DNA from: a virus
Reading direction: 5' to 3' (one strand)
Length of the DNA stretch: 20,670 nucleotides
IMG/VR virus record: IMGVR_UViG_3300028581_000302
Location: 1-20,670 of that record
Part shown: in pieces, positions 1 to 6,606 of the stretch
Layout: each line of letters starts with the position of its first letter
Position numbering within the stretch: position 1 is the stretch's first letter
Notes under the pieces: generated by a model
What the model saw: only the letters and a program-made list of their open reading frames with translations
Databases searched by the model: none
What the model was told of the DNA's origin: nothing
Position numbers and translations under genes: made by a program

Positions 1-1131
1 ATTGAGATATCTCAATATAATCTTAATACGCCAAAACCAATTAATGAAGTTTCATCTAATGAATATAGAAAGACCTTGGCTGATGGAAATACTTATCACA
101 TTGTTAAAGAAAGAACTGGATATGTAATTAAAAAAGGACTTTACGAATCAACTGCCGAATATATTGAACCAATCAAAAATAGAAAATTTTATCCTTCATA
201 TTCTCAAGCATTAAAACGTTTGAATTTAATAACAAAAGAGGTAAATATAAATGAGGGTCAAACTAAAAATCTTTCATTGTTTGTTGAAAGTGATGAGCAA
301 ATGGAATATTATTTGGAAATGGACGAACAAGCTCCTCCTACAGCCCCACCTCCTGTGCCAGCACCAGCTCCCGCTCCAGCACCTACTGATATGCCTCCAG
401 CACCTGAAGGTGATATGCCGCCTATGCCAGAAGAACCAATGCCTGAACCTGAAGAACCGATGGATATGGGGGACGATGACGATGATGATGAGGATGTTAC
501 ATTTAAAACAATTCAAAAAGTAACTGGTAGATTAGCACAAAAAATTAGAACATTCTTGTCTAATGAAGACAACGAAATGACATCACAAGATACGAAATAT
601 GTTATTAACTCAGTTCTTTCTGCTTTAGATTTATCAACACTTGAAGATGATGATATGGATGAAATTATGGCCAAATTTGAAGGTGGTGAGGAAGATGGTG
701 AAGAAATGCCTGAAATGGGTGGAGAAGAAGGAGGAATGGAAGGTGAACAAATGCCACCACCACCAATGCCTGATGAAAGTATGACACCACCACCACCCGC
801 ACCAGAGAGTGAAATTGCGGAATATCGTACACATGGGGCTAGAAAAAACAGACATCAATCTATTGAAGAAGTTTTTGAAGAAGTTTTTTCTGAATCTAAA
901 GTAGATAAAGTATTGGGTAAATATTTTGGTAAACAACAACATAAATCAAATAACAATATAGTGTCAAAAATTCAAAATTTATCTGAATCATTTAAACAAG
1001 AAACTCAATCTGTTAAATTTATAAATGAGAATAATGATTTTAGACTTTTGGGTAAAAACAAACAAGGGTATTTAGTATTTGAAAATGATTATGAAAGAAT
1101 TAGAGTAAGTCCAAAAGGTAATATTTTATGA
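1..1131 (+). CDS. Acidic, proline-rich phage protein of unknown function (5' end outside window)
   Basis: The reading frame is open from the first base of the window, so the gene is truncated at its 5' end. The TTG at 76 is only an internal in-frame codon; 376 codons are visible. The order of segments is an N-terminal basic part, a Pro/Ala-rich run (about codons 112-135), an Asp/Glu run, a helical-looking segment (codons 165-215), a second Glu/Met/Pro-rich linker, and a C-terminal part with a repeated EEVFEEVF element and a mixed alpha/beta-looking end. I recognise no catalytic motif. It overlaps the next gene by four bases (ATGA), which suggests translational coupling. The low-complexity acidic linkers resemble those of the scaffold candidate and other genes nearby, so a virion or assembly role is possible, but this is inference from context only. 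Confidence 0.75.
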   Translation: MEISQYNLNTPKPINEVSSNEYRKTLADGNTYHIVKERTGYVIKKGLYESTAEYIEPIKNRKFYPSYSQALKRLNLITKEVNINEGQTKNLSLFVESDEQMEYYLEMDEQAPPTAPPPVPAPAPAPAPTDMPPAPEGDMPPMPEEPMPEPEEPMDMGDDDDDDEDVTFKTIQKVTGRLAQKIRTFLSNEDNEMTSQDTKYVINSVLSALDLSTLEDDDMDEIMAKFEGGEEDGEEMPEMGGEEGGMEGEQMPPPPMPDESMTPPPPAPESEIAEYRTHGARKNRHQSIEEVFEEVFSESKVDKVLGKYFGKQQHKSNNNIVSKIQNLSESFKQETQSVKFINENNDFRLLGKNKQGYLVFENDYERIRVSPKGNIL

Positions 1132-1535
1132 GTTTTTTAATTTATGTTAATAAGTTGGGTTCTAATTACAAAGGTGAAAATTTGTATGAATTCATCTTTT
1201 CTGAAAATATAAATGATGTTTGGGGGGAATCTTGGGATAGTAAACCAGCGAATGGTTACCCATCACCACCAGATTTGGAATTTATATCCAAAGTTGGATT
1301 ATTAAAAAATGTTTTAGATTTTGAAGTTTTACAAAATTCTGATACATTTTCAATGTTTGATGGAGTGGAAGATGTTATAGCATTAGGTTGGGAGAAAGAA
1401 TCAGAATCTGTAAATTTTGAAAAGGATAAAAGATTAGTATTTAGATTTGGGGATACCATTGAAAGTGTTAAAAATAAACTATACGAAAGAGATATCGTTT
1501 TAGAGTTTGAAAAAAAAGTTCAATATGAATCTTAA
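1128..1535 (+). CDS. Hypothetical protein, 135 aa
   Basis: This is a 135-residue soluble-looking protein with no signal peptide and no membrane segment. Its ATG overlaps the stop of the preceding gene (ATGA at 1128-1131), and its own end overlaps the start of the next gene, so it sits in a tightly packed forward operon. The composition is balanced, with aromatic residues spread throughout (for example NDVWGESWD near residues 29-37), which argues for a folded domain rather than a shadow ORF. I do not recognise the family. The overlaps on both sides and normal codon composition support it being real. A virion-associated or packaging-related function is only suggested by position. Confidence 0.7.
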   Translation: MSFLIYVNKLGSNYKGENLYEFIFSENINDVWGESWDSKPANGYPSPPDLEFISKVGLLKNVLDFEVLQNSDTFSMFDGVEDVIALGWEKESESVNFEKDKRLVFRFGDTIESVKNKLYERDIVLEFEKKVQYES

Positions 1536-2784
1536 TAAAAAAATTGGTTTATTATTAGATAATGGGTTTAAACCTGAATTTATTTCATCCTTAACTGAAA
1601 GTAAAATTAATTTTCTATTTGAAAAAATGTCAAAGAGAAAAGAGAATAAGGAAGCGACAACAACAACAAAAACTGAAAAGGTAACAACTTACACACCTGA
1701 TGAACTCACTAAAATGAAACAACAAAACACAGGTGTGAATGTAAATAATGGTGAAGTTACTCCAACGCCCCAAGGTGGTTTAATTGTTAAACAACAAGCC
1801 GAAGGTGAAATAAAAGAAAAATTTGAATCTAAGGCGCAACAAGGTTTATTTTGGGCTAGATGTAACAAATGTAAAACTGACGATTGTAAGTGGTGTAAAA
1901 TGGCTAAGGAATTTTCAAAGAGTACGTCTGAGAAACAATACAAAAAAATGCCAGAAAAAAAACATCCAAAAAAGACAGTAAAATATAAAAAGAAAGAAAC
2001 TAATGAGGAATTTACAATGGCTAATTACTATGATAAGGTTGCTAGTACATACACCAATTTAGCTAAAAGCAAATTAACCAAAGAAGAAATTATAAATAAA
2101 CATTTAACAAAAATTGTTGAGTCAAATTTAAAACCAACTATGAAAAAAAGAGACTTACTCAGATTAATTGAATCTGAAAACAAAAATAAAAAAAATCTAA
2201 ATGAAGATTTTTATTATGACGAAATGGGTGAAGATTTTGATATGATGTCAAAATACGAAGGAAGACCAAATTGGTATGAAGAAGATGAGGAAGACTATGA
2301 AGAGTATGATATGCCTCCAGGTAGAGAAGATGATGATACTCCAAGGCCTAGAAATAAAATGAGTCGTTTATCTCGTAGAATGAATGACCCATTTGCACCA
2401 ACAATTGACCCTGGTATTAAAGAACCAAAAATTAAACCTATAGACCCTGATGTTGAGCCTGAGTGGACACCAGATGAATATGAACCTGAAAATCCTGATG
2501 AAGATGAAGAAACAAAGATTCAAGGAAAAAGAAATATGAATGGACCAGCTATTATACCTATTCGTATTGACCCAAATAGGAAAAGAGAAAGAGAAAGAGA
2601 AATAGAACCAGATGAGTGGCAACCAGATGAATATGAACCTGAAAATCCTGATGAAGATGAAGAAACAAAGATTCAAGGAAAAAGAAATATGGAATTTATG
2701 TTAGAAATTAGAAATAAGTTCAATAGAACAATGAATCGTTTAAATGAAACACATTACAAGCCAATTAAATATAATAAGTATTAA
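1525..2784 (+). CDS. Acidic phage protein with Cys4 zinc-knuckle-like motif and duplicated C-terminal segment
   Basis: I chose ATG 1525 (419 aa) over an upstream in-frame TTG at 1507, because ATG is the norm among neighbours. The N-terminal part includes a linker rich in Thr and Lys. A cluster C-x2-C-x4-C-x2-C at residues about 113-124 looks like a small zinc-binding knuckle. It is flanked by KAQQGLFWA and later EKQYKKMPEKK, a layout that resembles the small phage DUF3008-type proteins (KAQQ at the start, a PEKK-like end); this likeness is from memory and tentative. The C-terminal third is acidic and contains a segment duplicated almost exactly (see repeat entries). It overlaps the preceding gene by 11 bases and ends two bases before the next start. 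The function is unknown; an assembly or virion protein is the best guess from context. Confidence 0.7.
   Translation: MNLNKKIGLLLDNGFKPEFISSLTESKINFLFEKMSKRKENKEATTTTKTEKVTTYTPDELTKMKQQNTGVNVNNGEVTPTPQGGLIVKQQAEGEIKEKFESKAQQGLFWARCNKCKTDDCKWCKMAKEFSKSTSEKQYKKMPEKKHPKKTVKYKKKETNEEFTMANYYDKVASTYTNLAKSKLTKEEIINKHLTKIVESNLKPTMKKRDLLRLIESENKNKKNLNEDFYYDEMGEDFDMMSKYEGRPNWYEEDEEDYEEYDMPPGREDDDTPRPRNKMSRLSRRMNDPFAPTIDPGIKEPKIKPIDPDVEPEWTPDEYEPENPDEDEETKIQGKRNMNGPAIIPIRIDPNRKREREREIEPDEWQPDEYEPENPDEDEETKIQGKRNMEFMLEIRNKFNRTMNRLNETHYKPIKYNKY
2470..2538 (+). repeat. 69-bp direct repeat, copy 1
   Basis: This is identical over 69 bases to 2623-2691. It encodes the peptide around PDEYEPENPDEDEE followed by TKIQGKRNM. 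The offset between copies is 153 bases (51 codons), so the reading frame is kept. Confidence 0.92.
2623..2691 (+). repeat. 69-bp direct repeat, copy 2
   Basis: This is the second exact copy of the 69-bp segment at 2470-2538. Similarity extends a little upstream (both are preceded by GAGTGG and three differing bases), consistent with a recent in-frame duplication. Confidence 0.92.
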
Positions 2785-2786
2785 AA

Positions 2787-3992
2787 ATGAAAAAAATTTT
2801 ATACGAAGCACCTGTTGATGATTTTATGGACGATGAGTCTAAAATAAATCTATATGCCGCACAAAAAAGAAAATATGAAAAAGCAAAAGGAGAAGGTGGG
2901 TCAAGTAATAAAATGGGTGAATTAATGTATTCATTACCGAATTTAGAACGTGAATATAAAACCCAATTAATAAATTTAGCTTTGGCTATTTTTTATAGTA
3001 AATTTCCAAAAATAAAAGAAAGGGTTGACAATGGGTTACTAAAAATGGATGTTAATTTAACTAGTAGTCCTGGTGGTAGAATAAGTCCGCAAAAAGTTGA
3101 CAAACAAAAAATTGAAAAAGCCAAAGAAATTGATTCTGATTTTGATGAACGAGTTAAAGCTAGAAATTTTATTAATGCTACAACACAAGGAGCTGCTTGG
3201 TCTGAAGGATTCAATGCTTATAAAGAAATTGAAAATCAATTAAATCAGTTAAACCCTGAATTGGTAAATAAGTACAATCAATTTGAAAACTCAGCTACAG
3301 TATTTTATAACGACAATATTGAGACATTAGAACGTATGGCCGAACAATCTAGTGGTCGTGTTGCGTATACAGACCTTGTTCCAGATAATAGTAACCCAGG
3401 TAATTGGATTTTAATCGTTAGAGCACCACATTTTCCATTATTAATTCACGAATTATATAAAGGCGGGAGGTATTATAATTCAATTTTATATACACCAAAA
3501 GACAAAAATGTAAGTAATACATTAAAAGATGTAACAGACACTCATAAACATGAAATCCGAAATATGATTAGTGGTAGAGAAATTAGTTCTAAATTAAGAT
3601 TTTTATGGGGTGAATTGGTTGATGGATATGAGACATGGATGGATGGAGCAATTCAAACACAATTTAATAAAATGGCTAACGACAATCCAAGATTACACAA
3701 TGAAATTATGTATGATGGTGTTTTAGGTAATCCTAAACCTGGAGATTCCCCAGAAAAAAAACTAAAACATCAAAAAGCTATGGATAAATTTGAAAAATTT
3801 TCACAGATGATTGTTGATGCAATTAGAAAAAATCCACCAAAAGTTGAAAAACCTAATTATGATAAAATCATACAGAGTCAAAAAAAGGTTGAACCTATCG
3901 AACCAGAATATGATGATGATGAGGAAGAAAATGACGATGAACCAGAGGATGATGATACAAGTTGGATGGACGATATAGACGATGAAGATTAA
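2787..3992 (+). CDS. Hypothetical phage protein with acidic tail, 401 aa
   Basis: This is a 401-residue protein that starts two bases after the previous stop and is followed directly by a rho-independent terminator, so it is the last gene of the upstream operon. The middle part (residues about 55-330) looks like a folded, mainly helical domain with conserved-looking patches such as FINATTQGAAW and HFPLLIHELYKGG. A Pro/Lys segment follows, and the last 30 residues are almost all Asp/Glu. No membrane segment or signal peptide is seen. I do not recognise the family. The HEL tripeptide invites a metalloprotease reading, but there is no HExxH motif, so I do not propose one. The position just before terminase suggests a structural or assembly gene. 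Confidence 0.75.
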   Translation: MKKILYEAPVDDFMDDESKINLYAAQKRKYEKAKGEGGSSNKMGELMYSLPNLEREYKTQLINLALAIFYSKFPKIKERVDNGLLKMDVNLTSSPGGRISPQKVDKQKIEKAKEIDSDFDERVKARNFINATTQGAAWSEGFNAYKEIENQLNQLNPELVNKYNQFENSATVFYNDNIETLERMAEQSSGRVAYTDLVPDNSNPGNWILIVRAPHFPLLIHELYKGGRYYNSILYTPKDKNVSNTLKDVTDTHKHEIRNMISGREISSKLRFLWGELVDGYETWMDGAIQTQFNKMANDNPRLHNEIMYDGVLGNPKPGDSPEKKLKHQKAMDKFEKFSQMIVDAIRKNPPKVEKPNYDKIIQSQKKVEPIEPEYDDDEEENDDEPEDDDTSWMDDIDDED

Positions 3993-3994
3993 AA

Positions 3995-4027
3995 AAAACC
4001 CCCCATTTAGAAATAAGTGGGGGTTTT
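3995..4027 (+). terminator. Rho-independent terminator
   Basis: AAAACCCCC pairs with GGGGGTTTT around a short AT-rich loop, right after the stop at 3992. The A/T flanks make it usable on either strand. It separates the unknown operon from the terminase gene. Confidence 0.85.
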
Positions 4028-4028
4028 G

Positions 4029-4036
4029 ATATTTAT
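4029..4036 (+). promoter_or_regulatory. ATATTTAT motif, candidate late promoter element (terminase)
   Basis: This is an exact ATATTTAT 21 bases before the terminase ATG and just after the terminator, where a new transcript would need to start. It is one of nine intergenic copies in the window. Confidence 0.4.
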
Positions 4037-4049
4037 GTAGAAAGGATTT

Positions 4050-5060
4050 ATGAGTTTAACAAAAGAACAAGTTATGATTGAGTATGTAAAGTGTATCAAA
4101 GATACACCTTACGCTCTTAAAACATATTTGGAAACATACGACAACACCGTATCAAAATATGTCCCCTTGGAGTTATTTCCTGACCAAATTTCATTATTAA
4201 ATGATTATGAAGATTATAATGAAAATATCGCATTAAAATATCGTCAGGCTGGGGTGTCAACGGTAACTGCGGCTTGGATATCTAAGAAAATAGCTTTTGC
4301 TAATAAAAAGAAACCTGAGAAAATTTTAATTATTGCCAACAAATTGGATACATCCCAAGAAATGGCAAATAAGATAAGATTGTTTATTACCCAATGGCCT
4401 AGTTGGGTTGGAATTGATTTCTCCAAAGATAAAGACTCCCAAAAACATTTCAAAACAAATAATGGGTGTGAAGTAAAAGCGGTTGCAACGTCAAAGGATG
4501 CTCTTCGTGGTTTTACACCAACAATCCTAGTATTTGACGAAGCTGCGTTTATTGATGCCGACTCAGACTTTTGGGCAGCTTGTATGGCCTCACTATCAAC
4601 TGGGGGTAAGGTTATTGTGGTATCAACACCAAATGGATATGACCCAATTTATTATGAAATCTATAACCAAGCAAATAGGGGAATGAATGATTTCAAAATA
4701 TCTGAAATGTTTTGGTTTAGAGACCCAAGATACACAAAAGATTTATACCTAGTCAAAACCAAAGATACAGTCCACTACCTACTCAATAAAACTGAGTATA
4801 GTAAAGATGATATTATAAGTTGGGATAATATACCATTTGAGAATAGAAACTTCGAAGAACTCAAAATTATAATGAGTACAGGGTATAAACCTTGTTCATC
4901 TTGGTTTGAGGGTATGGTGAAGAAATTGAAATACGATAAGAGAAAGGTATCTCAGGAATTAGAGTGTGTTGATTATAATACAATGGTAACACTACGAGAC
5001 AAAAATACAAATGAAATTTTTGATGTTAGAATTGGTGATTTATATGAAAATCTATTGTAG
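4050..5060 (+). CDS. Terminase large subunit, N-terminal half (ATPase domain) fused to split-intein N fragment
   Basis: Residues 1-305 are the ATPase half of a T4 gp17-like DNA-packaging motor. They carry a P-loop-like motif KYRQAGVST (63-71), a Walker B strand ILVFDEAAFI (159-168) with a candidate catalytic Glu164, and a coupling motif VIVVSTPNG (188-196). The usual Walker A lysine before S/T is replaced by Val, a variant whose lysine or arginine lies earlier in the loop. The sequence QELE then runs directly into Cys306, the first residue of a 31-residue intein N fragment (to TAG at 5058). The product cannot be active alone. It must be joined in trans to the product starting at 6280, whose extein begins CNFLGSGD, giving QELE-CNFLGSGD as in gp17-like terminases. 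The stop is the only TAG used by a gene in this window. Confidence 0.93.
   Translation: MSLTKEQVMIEYVKCIKDTPYALKTYLETYDNTVSKYVPLELFPDQISLLNDYEDYNENIALKYRQAGVSTVTAAWISKKIAFANKKKPEKILIIANKLDTSQEMANKIRLFITQWPSWVGIDFSKDKDSQKHFKTNNGCEVKAVATSKDALRGFTPTILVFDEAAFIDADSDFWAACMASLSTGGKVIVVSTPNGYDPIYYEIYNQANRGMNDFKISEMFWFRDPRYTKDLYLVKTKDTVHYLLNKTEYSKDDIISWDNIPFENRNFEELKIIMSTGYKPCSSWFEGMVKKLKYDKRKVSQELECVDYNTMVTLRDKNTNEIFDVRIGDLYENLL
4965..5057 (+). other. Split intein N fragment (AceL-TerL type), 31 aa
   Basis: It starts with Cys and has splicing block A (CVDYNTMVTL, then IFDVRIGDLYENLL at the end). It is far shorter than the roughly 100-residue N fragments of ordinary split inteins. It closely parallels the atypical AceL-TerL split intein, also in a terminase gene, whose N fragment is about 25 residues and ends at an equivalent DLY-x2-L position. 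The matching C fragment is at 6280-6606. Confidence 0.9.
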
Positions 5061-5096
5061 AATATAGTTCTTGAGTTACTTTTCATTAAAATTGTG

Positions 5097-5104
5097 ATAT
5101 TTAT
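5097..5104 (+). promoter_or_regulatory. ATATTTAT motif ahead of the intein-associated endonuclease gene
   Basis: This is an exact ATATTTAT only 12 bases before the ATG at 5109, closer than at other genes. If it is a promoter, the endonuclease mRNA would be almost leaderless. It could instead be chance in an AT-rich gap. Confidence 0.3.
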
Positions 5105-5108
5105 TTAT

Positions 5109-6290
5109 ATGGAACTTAAAGAACTCAAATCAAAAATAGAAGAAACTGGATATATTGACAATGTTAAAATTGGAAATTATTTCCATATGAAATACCCCTC
5201 AATTTATTCTGAAGTTATAAAAATAACATCTTGTTTAGAAGATTCATATTGTGACAACAAACTTTTTAGAGCTAGGGTTATCTTCATTTTAAAATATAAT
5301 TTAGACGTTAACAAAATTAAAAACGACAAAGGATGGTTTCGTTTTAATAGAAAAAAAGATGATTTTTTTGAAAAAAATATTGACTATGTGAAACAGGGTT
5401 GGGAAACAAGTAAGTGTAACTCGACTAATAACTTTTTAAGTTTAGATGAAACTATTAAAATACTTAGAACAGAAGATTGTTATAAAAATTACTTAGGGAG
5501 GTCAAAAAATAGAACTTTAATTAAAGAAAATATCAAATTATATGATTCTATTTACCAACACACAAAATTTATGGATTTTTTTAATAAAAATAGTAACAAA
5601 TTCTCTATGAGAATTTTATTTTTAGTTAATAAGAATGGTGAAATAAATCAAATAAAGTGTAAAAGTTGTAACGTAAATTTTACTTCATTTAACTATTCAA
5701 TAGGTGATTATAATGAAAATTGTGTAAATTGTTTTCATAATACTATTAATCATTATCCGACAATTGGTTATTTTAAAAAAAAATATGGTGACGAATATCA
5801 AAAATTTTATGATGAAGATAGAAAAAGGGTTTCTAATTTAAAAGTTAATAGTAAACAATGGTTTATTAGGAAATACGGTGAATGTAATGGGGTTAAAAAA
5901 TACGAAGAATATTTATCAAACAGAATTGAGATTCTTGAGGGTATTAAATCAAAAAAATATTCAAAAATATCTCAAAAACTTTTTTGGTTAATATATGAAA
6001 AATTAAATGAAGAGGAGAAAAAAAATTGTTGGTTTAAAGAATTAAATAAAGAGGTATTAGTTAAAGTAAGTGAAAACAAATTTTATTTTCCTGATTTTTT
6101 GATGGGTAAAAAAATAATTGAATATGATGGTAAATATTGGCATCAACAAGATGATGATGATATAAGAAATTCATTATATAAAAAAAATGGATATGATATA
6201 ATGATAATTAATGAGGATGATTTTAGTAGAGTCCATATAAGTGATAATATAATTAATAATTGTGTAAATTTTTTAAGAAATGAAATATAA
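5109..6290 (+). CDS. Homing endonuclease (Vsr/PD-(D/E)xK-like) nested between the two split-intein halves
   Basis: ATG 5109 (393 aa) is preferred; an in-frame GTG at 5094 would place the start upstream of the ATATTTAT motif. The protein carries a Cys4 zinc-finger-like cluster (Cys184, Cys187, Cys205, Cys208), a KYGE..G..KYEEY element (about residues 255-270) typical of phage homing endonucleases, and a C-terminal nuclease-like core: PDF with Asp329, then EYDGKYWH from Glu338, followed by a GYDIMIINEDDF segment. This pattern is that of Vsr-like or EDxHD-type nucleases found with fractured, split-intein genes. The gene is in the same frame as the upstream intein N fragment, separated by one TAG and 16 sense codons, and its end overlaps the start of the intein C fragment by 11 bases. 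It probably cuts intein-free terminase genes and so spreads the element. Confidence 0.82.
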   Translation: MELKELKSKIEETGYIDNVKIGNYFHMKYPSIYSEVIKITSCLEDSYCDNKLFRARVIFILKYNLDVNKIKNDKGWFRFNRKKDDFFEKNIDYVKQGWETSKCNSTNNFLSLDETIKILRTEDCYKNYLGRSKNRTLIKENIKLYDSIYQHTKFMDFFNKNSNKFSMRILFLVNKNGEINQIKCKSCNVNFTSFNYSIGDYNENCVNCFHNTINHYPTIGYFKKKYGDEYQKFYDEDRKRVSNLKVNSKQWFIRKYGECNGVKKYEEYLSNRIEILEGIKSKKYSKISQKLFWLIYEKLNEEEKKNCWFKELNKEVLVKVSENKFYFPDFLMGKKIIEYDGKYWHQQDDDDIRNSLYKKNGYDIMIINEDDFSRVHISDNIINNCVNFLRNEI

Positions 6291-6606
6291 TAACGGTAAA
6301 TATGAAATATCTAGTCCAGAAGGATTTGTTGATTTTTTAGGGGTTCAAAAACTACAAAGAAAAACTATTGAAATATCATTTTCAAATAATTTAACTCTAC
6401 GCGGATCTTTAAATCATACTATTTTTGATTTTGATAATCACCCAATTGAACTTTCAAATATTAAAATTGGAGACTCTATTAAATCTTTTGATGGTAACTT
6501 GGTTGTTGTTGATATACTAAACTATGAGGATGAAACTGATGTGTATGATATAATTGACTCAGGTAAATTACATTTATATTACACTAATAAGATTATTTCA
6601 CATAAT
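6280..6606 (+). other. Split intein C fragment (AceL-TerL type), 109 aa
   Basis: It contains the parts missing from the N fragment: an N-terminal YEISSPEGF stretch like the ILSPNGF of AceL-TerL, block B with GSLNH (Ser-x2-His), a KIGD element, and blocks F and G ending ISHN, followed by Cys as the first extein residue. The length (109) matches the roughly 104-residue C fragment of AceL-TerL. Confidence 0.9.

Noticed and set aside
76-78. TTG at 76 as the start of the first gene
   Set aside because: The frame is open from base 1 with protein-like sequence, so the TTG is internal and the true start is outside the window.
2368-2676. Reverse-strand ORF of 102 aa rich in Phe and Ile
   Set aside because: It is the antisense of the duplicated acidic segment; its apparent repeats merely mirror the forward gene.
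2787-3992. Metalloprotease reading of the HEL tripeptide in the 401-residue protein
   Set aside because: No HExxH or further metal ligands at useful spacing; the tripeptide alone is not evidence.
5094-5096. GTG at 5094 as the start of the nested endonuclease
   Set aside because: It would add five residues (MIFIY) encoded by the ATATTTAT motif; ATG 5109 fits the neighbours better.
4965-6606. Terminase as a pseudogene broken by stop and frameshift
   Set aside because: Both breaks fall exactly at intein borders, each fragment has intact splicing residues, and the joined exteins restore a full gp17-like protein.
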